In this document: positions 43,925 through 64,000 of the stretch, one piece after another
Position numbering within the stretch: position 1 is the stretch's first letter
Layout: each line of letters starts with the position of its first letter
Assembly (NCBI GenBank): GCA_959347315.1
Contig: OY365807.1
Span: forward strand, 17,441,611 to 17,505,610
Source: Bimastos eiseni
Taxonomy: Eukaryota; Annelida; Clitellata; Crassiclitellata; Lumbricidae
Reading direction: 5' to 3'
Length of the DNA stretch: 64,000 nt
The notes under the pieces: generated by a model
What the model was told of the DNA's origin: nothing
Seen by the model: only the letters and a program-made list of their open reading frames with translations
The model's database searches: none
Translations under genes and position numbers: made by a program

Positions 43925-46310
43925 TAAACGAGACGCACTGATTGGACGCTGATGTTCTGTGGACGAGACTAACAGGAGATTTATCGATGCTATGCTGTGC
44001 AGGCTATATTTAACAGTTGCATCCTGTCAGTGGTAGGACTATCACCATTTTGTTACTGAGCACAACACATTGCTACATGCAAATTGTGTTTGTATGTATA
44101 TTTTTATATTTCGAACAATACCCTTCTATCGATATAACAGAAGACAGACAGACAGACAGACCAAACATATAAGATATGCCGAGTCCTTTTCTGAGTGTCA
44201 AATGTTGGTGAGCTTTGACCTTAGGGTGTAGAACAACGCAAGACCTCCATAAGAATAATAAGCAGACTTCTAAGACCAACTCTTAATTGAAGTGCGTCTT
44301 TTGTTGTGCTTGTTCTTTCTGGCGAGTAATTGCAAGATGAATGTGGAGCATCTTAGGCATGATTGGCCAGTTCAGGATGCTGTTGTTGTTGTTGCTGCTG
44401 CTGCTGTGGACTGCACTGTGGGTGATGATTCAACAGCCTCAAAGACGTTGCTCTTCTGTTGTACGCATACAGAAATGTTTAAAAGTGCAGGATAAACAAC
44501 AGATTTTATATTATGGAAAGCATTTGTTCACATCCATTGTCATCAACCAACAGCGTGTGATTGTTGGCGATGCTGATGCTGAGTACGACATGTCGTCATC
44601 ATCATCATCAATATCATCAACATCATCGTCGATCACTATTATAAAATTTATAATTGCGTAGACCGATTCTTCAAGATGTTAATCATCTTATCATAATCGT
44701 TGAATTACTCATGCGATAGGCAATTTGTATCTGAAGCGATCATTTTGTATTATTTTGTTTTGTTTTACTTTGTATATTCCACTGTTAATGATATTATATA
44801 TATAATTTTTAACGTCTATAGCGCCGTCGTAATCAGCCGATACCACCAGAGTTGAGTCGTAATGAGGTCGAATTAAATTTAACACTATATGAGAACTATC
44901 ATTTTATTTAATTATGCAACTATTCAATACACGAAGGCTTATGTGGTAGATCCAAGCAACAGTATACTGGGCTTTGAGGAGCAATCGATAAAGTTCCCTG
45001 CAAGACTTTAAACCTGAACATTTCACGTGTAGTAAAGAGCTCAACCAATCAGCTAGCAGACATCCGGATATGGCAGACCGCAGACCGCGGAAGTTCCTCA
45101 TTTGCGGGTTGAAGTGGATATACAAGGTAATTTAATAGCTTAACTGTTTCGAAACACTTAATTGGAAAGTCTAAAATGACGCAAAAGCTCAGCTGCAGCC
45201 TACGTCTAGAGTGATATTAGTTTGGCTGCCCGTTCTGTCAGCTAACTGATTGGTTATAAGTGAAACCAATCGGGGTTTAAACAGGTGTCCTCTGTTATTT
45301 GCTGTCCTTCATCGTTTGTGTGCATTAGCTTAGGTATTTAATCGTGCTTGGCCACACTTGCCTTCCTACCTTTCGAGCACAATCGGATCTAACAACCAGC
45401 TGCCATTTCTAAAAGTGCTTTTGCTTTTGCCTTAATGTGACGTCAACTAATGTAATAACAATCACATTTAGGCCTACTTTCTTACGTCTGGCTGGCTATT
45501 TTAAGTTGGACTTAATGCTAAAACCCTCATTTTTTATTATTTTATTCGTGCCATCCTCTAGAATGCGCCACCTCCAGGCCAAGATCTCGTTTGTTTCTGT
45601 AGTCAATCCTTTCGGCGGAATTGAATGTTTGTAATCTAACTAGAAAAACAAATGGCGAAACAGTGGGGACTTGTGGGTAACTAGAATGAAGTAGGGCTAG
45701 GTCTGTGGCTTAGTGGATAACGAATGCCATCTTAGGGTTGTTTTGGTAGGAAAAAGAGCTGCGGAACTTAGTGTTTAAAAAACAAAATTTATAGCTTTGT
45801 TGAAAACCAAAAACCGATTAATAAAAACAGCATGGGTAGGCCTACGTATCATTTTACCATAAACATAAAAAGTTTCGTCTGAATTTGATAACACCCTTGA
45901 TCATCACAAAAATCGCTGTCTCTCAATCACTTGTCAACACGAAAATAATAATAATGTTGCTCTTCCAGCTATCGTGCTAGATTTTCAATCGCGAAGTCGG
46001 GCTTAAAATTTTTTCAAAATTTCGACTCAAATTGTGGTCCCTTCCAGTCAACTCTACTACATCGAGGATAGTGACAGTTGATGTCGGCGGACAGATCAGG
46101 CGGAGAGGAATAGGAGTGAGTGCCAGTCATCATATGCCGGGATTAAGACATATGAAACTTGTTGCTAATATTTCATACCGATTGCTGCCTCTAGACTGCG
46201 TAGGCCTTTGCATGTTTCTGGACTTCGCGGCTTCGATGCCAGCGATTCTACCAGACGCCTTGTACGGTTGTACCCAGTATGTTTATCTTGAGTACTGCGT
46301 TTTCATAAAG

Positions 46311-46612
46311 ACGATCGTGACGATAATGGTCACAATGATCATAATGACTATAATGATGATGATCATGATGATGACGATCGTCATCATGACGACAACGATC
46401 ATGATCATGATTAGATGATAAATATGACGACTACGATGATTACGACGCAAATTATGATGATGATAATGATCACTATCATCATCAACGTCATCGCCATCGT
46501 GTGATCATGATCATCATCTTTATCATCAGCGTCGTCGTCATTGTCGCAGTCGCCATATTCATGATTGTCGTCGTCATCATCATCCCTATCATCGTCGTCA
46601 TCCTCATCATGA
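46311..46612. repeat. imperfect inverted trinucleotide repeat (GATGAT ... ATCATC)
   Basis: The left half is rich in GATGAT/GACGAT and the right half in ATCATC/GTCGTC, giving a roughly palindromic 300-bp block. The ORFs of Ile/Met and Asp on either strand are artefacts. Confidence 0.85.
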
Positions 46613-47433
46613 AACGGTTCTTTTGACATGTAAGCCTATATTTAAGCGACATTCCGTGTTACTCGTTAGTGTCGCAGAGATTGTAGGTTGCACGCATTTT
46701 TGGCATTTGTAAAAGGACATTTTATGACTTTGCCATTCAACGGGTCGCTCTAAGACTTGTGGAACGTGGTCATTCTGCCTAAGAGTCTTAGTCGAAAAGC
46801 AGAGAAGGAGGAAGCAGGACATTGACCGAAAGGCATCTCTGTTCAATGCCTATCATTCGCTTACGACGTGTCTGCCCTCTTTCTTCTTTGTATGTGTTCA
46901 TGTACGTCTGTATGTAAGTCTAACTATCCGGCGTCCTTTCGTCGCTCTGTCTTTATATATATATCTGTTTGTGTGTCAATCAACGTCGTTCAAAGTCCTC
47001 CAGAGTCAAGTTACACTTCTTGCTCATAAAAGAATTCTTAAGAAATTCCTACAGAGTCGAAGACGTGTTTGAAAGACGGTTTTACCACTTAATTCCGTAT
47101 CATATATAACCAGTTAGCTGATGCAGACTGGAGGCTGAGGCAGAGACTGAATGCTGCTGCTGCTGTGCAGTTGCTGATGAAGTTGTTCGACCAGCGAGGG
47201 GTTGGGGTAGGTTGTCCCAATATGACTTAAGATGTCCACCCCACTTTGAAGGCTCCATATTTATTATTGTTTGTGGGAAAAACCAGACCACGCCCTCTGC
47301 AAGGGCGGGTATGAACTGTTCCTATCTTTGTGACCATTACACAGAGGGCGCGAGAGGCCTGCTTGTAGTAGCTTCGCAGCACTAGCAAACGTGATATAGG
47401 TCGTCACAAGTTTCCATTTTATTGCTGACATGT

Positions 47434-47497
47434 CTTCATCATCATCATCATCATCGTCATCGTCGTCGTCGTCATCATCATCATCATCATCGTCGTC
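47434..47497. repeat. (ATC/GTC)n microsatellite
   Basis: Pure trinucleotide block. On the minus strand it reads as a poly-Asp run in a spurious ORF. Confidence 0.9.
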
Positions 47498-47549
47498 ACA
47501 ACAAACAGTGGGAGAGGTTTTATGTGGTTTGGAAGACTTACACTGCACA

Positions 47550-47830
47550 GCTTCATTTTCAGTGATGAGCTCATAAGCTTCAATTAGGTCTGCTCTGATA
47601 ATCCTCTCTCTTCTTAGCCCATCATCTTTCTATCCTTTCTTGTAAACGCTTCCAGTTTTACATTGTCATGTTTCATGCATGGATTCCAGACCTGTAGTCA
47701 GTGTTCAATTGTGACATCACCAGTGATTTGCTCAAACTCATAAGTATTGCATCTGTATCATAGATCCTTTCGCAGTACATCCACTTCTGCTTCATCAGCC
47801 ACTGCTCTGCATAGTTTTGTATTTCTCAGA
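47550..47830 (-). mobile_element. non-LTR retrotransposon remnant (minus strand)
   Basis: Minus-strand frames give E-R-I-I-R-A-D-L-I-E-A-Y-E-L-I-T-E-N, preceded (with a frame break and stop) by L-E-A-F-T-R-K-D-R-K-M-M-G. The R-x-D-L-I-E-A-Y-x-x-x-T motif after a basic stretch is the conserved tail of CR1/L2-like reverse transcriptase proteins. It is decayed. Confidence 0.6.
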
Positions 47831-48465
47831 AACGTAGAAAAAATTTAGCTAAAATCCCATTATATTTCATACTACTCTCGTATGTCTAATATCACTAAAA
47901 TTCCGCTTAAACCCTTGAATGAACAAGGCGGCACCGAGTAGCAAGTTTAGGGTATTGTCGCTACATAAATGCATAATTATGGTTTTCGAAAGCGAAACTA
48001 ATGTTGTCAGCGCCATTGAAGGAAGTGGGGGTCAGAGCAAAAGCTGACTTTCTCACCTTCCATCTCGTCTCTGGTTTCGTGTCCATTGCCAGTCTGTGGA
48101 AGTCCTCGGATTGACATCTATGCTATGACCTTTTGGATGCATAGGGTTTACCAGTGCATCGCATCTGTTGGCGTCTGAGTCATTACTGAGTGCAAAGACG
48201 GGTGGTGGGAGTCCTTTGTAATATTATTTAGGGGTCATTTGATCTGGTATCCCTCCTATCTTTAGGCAGTTGGGGTATTTACGGATCGTGGGAGGGGCGT
48301 TTTGTTCGGTCGGTCCGTCGGTGGGCGGGGAAGCAAAACATGGCCGCCACCTCGGTCCAGTTAGAGATGTTGGTCATAAAATTTTATGTCATACATCTAC
48401 CATCCTCTCGCTGCTCTCTCCCGTCGACTTTAACATAAGCATCTTGATCACATCATCTTTGCCCG

Positions 48466-49125
48466 ATCTCCTCCTCCTCTTCCTCCTCCTCTTCCTCCTC
48501 CCCTTCTTCCTCCTCTTCCTCCTCCTCCTCATCTCACACGTTGACAGTAGTTGCAGTTTAACGACACTGTGTGATAACAAAGATCGTTAGCGTCGCCCTG
48601 CTGCTTTATCCAGGCTCGGGACTGGCACTGTCAGGGTGCAAACAATGTTGGAGGAGTTCCTCTCACATCCATTTGCTTTCTCTCTTTTACTTCTCCACCG
48701 CCTCTTCGTTCTCTCCATCAGCTTCTCGCGCTCCTGCTTTCCTATTTGATATCTTCCTCTTTCTTATCTCTCGTCCTTATTTCTTATTTCTCCTCCTTTC
48801 AGTTCAGTGCATACTAATATCTTCCTCTTTTCCTTCAGTTAACTCAATCTCTGCCACTATTCCCCTCTCTTCCACCTTTAGCCTCTACTTTTACCTTCTC
48901 TCCATTTTTAATCCGTTCCATCTGCTCTTCATTTACCCTTCCTCATCCTCCTACCTCTGCCTACATTCCTCATTCATCTGCTATCTCTCCACCTCTTCGG
49001 CGTCCTCCAGTTTCTCCTCCACCTCCCGCTTCTCTTCATCCTCCTGCACTTCTGATGTGCCCACTCTCTTCCTCCTCCTCCTCTTCCTAATTCTATTCCT
49101 ACTCCTTGTCCAGGTCTACCCTTGA
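48466..49125 (+). repeat. polypyrimidine (TCC/TTC-rich) tract 2
   Basis: About 650 bp dominated by C and T, from CCTCCTCTT units (48470-48530) onward, with the dispersed repeat copy B embedded at 48547-48640. It lies 1.3 kb upstream of the HSPA12 start codon. A long Ser/Leu-rich ORF across it is compositional. Confidence 0.8.
48547..48640 (+). repeat. dispersed repeat, copy B
   Basis: The best-preserved representative together with copy C: GTAGTTGCAGTTTAACGACA, then CTGTGTGATAACAAAGATCG, then CTTTATCCAGGCTCGGGACT and GGCACTG. Confidence 0.65.
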
Positions 49126-50397
49126 CCTCCGGCTGTGTTTCTTTAAAATCTCCAGTGTCCTTTGCATACCCAGGGATGGGTGTCACATGTCTCGACTCAG
49201 GGACCGGTTTCGGTATCGCATCATAATCACGTGGGCAACTGTAATCGGCAGAAGATACATTGCACATGTCACTCGGCTGTTGCGCGTGATGACAGTCTTG
49301 TTAACTGTATGTCTACAGCTACAGTGGTTTAGACGTCAGAAAGGCTAAGGGTCAAAAATTGTACAGATTACCGCAGTACGCTAACGCGAGTCAAAATCTT
49401 ATGCTATTGATATAGGCCTAGGCCTATTTCACATGAAACTGATCTGGGTTCAAGACCTGACCAGTTATTTAGTAGAAGGGTTTGAAGAAGGATGAAAGGT
49501 TAAATCACAACCTGCGCCAACTCAAATTCTGTGTGGATATAATGTCGCGTCTGGCACAGTTTTAATAGAATTGTTATTAGCCTACTTTCCTTTAATGTAC
49601 TTAGCATTTCTACCCAAATGTGGCAGCTATCAGAACTTTGAAAGTCAACCTAACATATATAACCTTAAACGTCACATACAGTTTAATACATTGACTAGAA
49701 AGATCTTATTATATTTTAATGATACTATGGTCATTATTTTCGTTTTAAAATCGTCGTGGAACTACCATTGGCAATACCAAACCCCGAGTGCCTCCGGGAA
49801 GTTCTTCATGACGATCGCGCTGTAGATGTTGCGCTCACAATTAACATTATAAATTTCTTGTAAGCCACGATGCGGTATGACATCCAGCATGCTATTTCAC
49901 AACAATAAACGAATACCATCATCATCATCGTCGTCGTCGTATATATATATATATATTTATATATATGGTGACATCATGCAACCATAGCCTGCTCACTTGT
50001 CTCCTCTCGTCTGCATCATGCTACCTCCTTTTTTGTGGGTCTCTCAAATATTTTCTAAAGACGCTCAATAATGCTAATTAATATTTGAAGTGAACCACTA
50101 ACGTCTCATTGGTGCAAGTTACAAATAGACTATCTAGTTGAACATAGGTATACACAGACATGCATACATACAGACAATCATAAATAAAACGTGAATCAAA
50201 TGAGTAATTGAGTATCATAGCAAAACATTCCGAGAAGCGCGTTCAGAGGAGGTAATTAACTTTCAATCAAACACTCAACGTTTTATTGCAACCATTTTAC
50301 AAATTCAATTTAACATTATTGTGCTGTTTGCCAACGATTGAAGGAGAAATTGTAGCTTTCTTTGTCCTTCTGTAGCTTTGCAGAAATTTCGTTGCGG
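49126..50397. other. upstream region of the HSPA12 gene
   Basis: Contains a tandem TAGGCCTAGGCCTA near 49414, an ATC/GTC plus AT microsatellite (49917-49967) and no coding signal. A plausible splice acceptor (CTTTGTCCTTCTGTAG, ending at 50375) precedes the start codon, so a 5' UTR exon may lie here or further left. An in-frame TAG at 50353 blocks a longer unspliced N-terminus. Confidence 0.5.
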
Positions 50398-62642
<12,245 letters not shown>

Positions 62643-64000
62643 GTCAGTTATAATATATAGAAACTACCTTCAGTTCGTTTACTCAATCATTGTTTTTACT
62701 GTAAGAGCACGTCTATTTGTATAATGCACTCTTATGACGGATACAATAATTTGAGTTATTTCAATTTATTTGTTTTACAAGTCACTTAGTTTTACAAGTC
62801 ACTAAAGTTTATTTTCTTTAGTCGTGGCATGACTGGGTGTTCTCCTGAGCATAGCTTCTTGAAGGAACGCTATATAAATGCTCAGAATCAATGAATTACT
62901 AAATTAGTAAGCAGGACTCATCTTATACATGTGAAGTGTTGCTCAGTTGGTCTTTTGTAAGTACAATTGTACATGTATCTATGTGTTCATGTATCACGAC
63001 CTCTATAGCTCAAAATAGAATATCTGCAAGAATTTCCAGTCCCTACATGCAGAAGCCCTGAACATTTTAATTTTACTTGATTGTAAATGCAGCCTACTGC
63101 CAAAATGCCACCATTCTTCTCCATTGATTCAAAGACAAGCACACACACAGAGTGTAATGTTATGAACTAGGATTTTACTAGCATGCTAAGCAGTAGGCCT
63201 TCTGTAAGCTGACACCTAAGGCCAGCATTCTGATAGTCTTAGATGTATGGGTAATAACTAAGCAGCCAAGTATATATATATATATACACTGTATATACAT
63301 ATATGTATATATAGTGTGTATATATATACACTATATATGCATATATATATGTGTGTTTGCAGCTACTTAAAAAATCATAGACGAGCTATAACTAAAAGCA
63401 GTGTGTCAAAGAATGTTGCTTATAGAATTGCATTGCTTAGGGCGTAAATGAATTATGTTTGTCTAATGTTGCCACTAATACGGCCTATAAGGTATACATG
63501 GTCTACTGCCTTCACATCCTAATCTAACGCCTCTATTTTATTCCGCTTGTATTCTCCTTTTTAAATTCTCTCCAATACCTCCAAATTTATTTTTCTCTCC
63601 CTCTTTCTTGTCCTCTGCCCCGGTTTCTTCTTTTGGCACGATTGAAGGCCGCAGTCGGACAGTTTGTGTGTTCGCCATGCGCAGTGCCATGCATACTTGA
63701 TGGGCCTTTGAGCGCTCTTTCTACCAGACACAGTTGTATCTGTATCGTGCGGACTATAGTATTTTGTATGTATTGCTTCTACAGAGATTTTCCAAATTGT
63801 AAACTATAGATGCCTTTCCTTCGTCTGTAGGCTATACTTGTGGAATTTATATGGGTGTTTTACAGGACATTAACAGCGTTGCTATTTAACCCCATGTTCG
63901 GTTGCATTATGTGGGTATGGCCTATCTTCTGTTCATTTAAACACGTGTAGAAAAGAAAATCTGTCACAGCATTATAATATGTCGCTGTTAATAAGCTTCA
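62643..64000 (+). other. hspa12: hspa12 intron 5 (continues past the window)
   Basis: Contains a GAAGGAACGCTATATAAATG motif (62861-62880) resembling 3' ends of LINE/SINE elements, and a palindromic TA/TG-rich block at 63268-63352. No exon was recognised. Confidence 0.65.
63268..63352. repeat. palindromic TATA/TGTA-rich block
   Basis: Alternating TATATA, CACTGTATATACATATATGTATATATAGTG-type segments; self-complementary over most of its length. Confidence 0.8.

Larger units (their letters stand above)
38468..46310. other. intergenic, no recognisable gene
   Basis: About 7.8 kb of non-coding sequence with GAGA/CAGA-type low-complexity patches (38808-38870, 39575-39740, 44140-44160), ATC/GTC repeats (42976-43020), a CTG/TTG run (44378-44407) and a GATCG-rich hairpin (43888-43924). 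Weak tRNA box-A-like strings occur near 40112 and 45710 without a usable box B. Confidence 0.55.

Noticed and set aside
45694..45740. tRNA-like box A (TGGCTTAGTGG)
   Set aside because: No box B or cloverleaf follows within the expected distance.
46032..46418. 128-codon plus-strand ORF
   Set aside because: It lacks an ATG at its listed start and its last third is the GATGAT repeat.
48571..49125. 184-codon Ser/Leu/Phe-rich ORF upstream of hspa12
   Set aside because: Produced by the polypyrimidine tract; the start overlaps a dispersed repeat and no domain is recognisable.

Overview
This is eukaryotic, animal DNA. Genes are split by GT/AG introns that often exceed 1 kb, exon junctions fall inside recognisable protein domains, and the spaces between genes are full of microsatellites, MITEs, SINE-like units and degraded LINEs. 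All four recognised genes are animal families (Scribble, HACD, TMEM187, HSPA12). Intron size, repeat content and frequent TAGGCCTA octamers suggest a marine invertebrate. I lean towards a deuterostome such as an echinoderm, but the sequence does not settle this.

Layout. (1) About 1.36-16.9 kb, minus strand: the 5' part of scribble. Eight exons encode the N-terminal cap and eleven consecutive leucine-rich repeats; the rest of the gene, including any PDZ domains, lies beyond the left edge. (2) 16.9-18.1 kb: a 1.2-kb divergent interval between the start codons of scribble (minus) and a 3-hydroxyacyl-CoA dehydratase gene (plus). (3) 18.1-27.4 kb, plus strand: the complete seven-exon hacd2-like gene (236 aa), with a 1.7-kb fold-back element in intron 5. 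(4) 30.3-31.1 kb, plus: an intronless TMEM187 homologue (273 aa). (5) 31.1-50.4 kb: about 19 kb with no recognisable gene, only repeats and one weak secreted-protein ORF. (6) 50.4-64 kb, plus: five exons of an HSPA12-type Hsp70 gene that runs off the right edge.

The most unusual object is the HSPA12 gene. Its first coding exon is 5,688 bp and encodes about 1,800 residues of charged, cysteine-free, repetitive sequence upstream of the ATPase domain. Vertebrate HSPA12A/B carry only about 50-60 residues there. The extension holds about 20 copies of a T-F-V-V-E-x-D-x-P motif, interspersed with an E-E-x-I-x-D-D-x-H-L motif and Trp/Lys-rich patches. One 48-residue unit has been duplicated recently. 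I know of no described HSPA12 protein with this architecture.

The four genes do not form a pathway: cell polarity scaffold, very-long-chain fatty acid elongation enzyme, orphan membrane protein, and atypical Hsp70. The only possible regulatory link visible is the head-to-head scribble/hacd2 arrangement. Exon boundaries were placed by hand from splice consensus, reading phase and family similarity; all junctions are phase-compatible. No database search was run.
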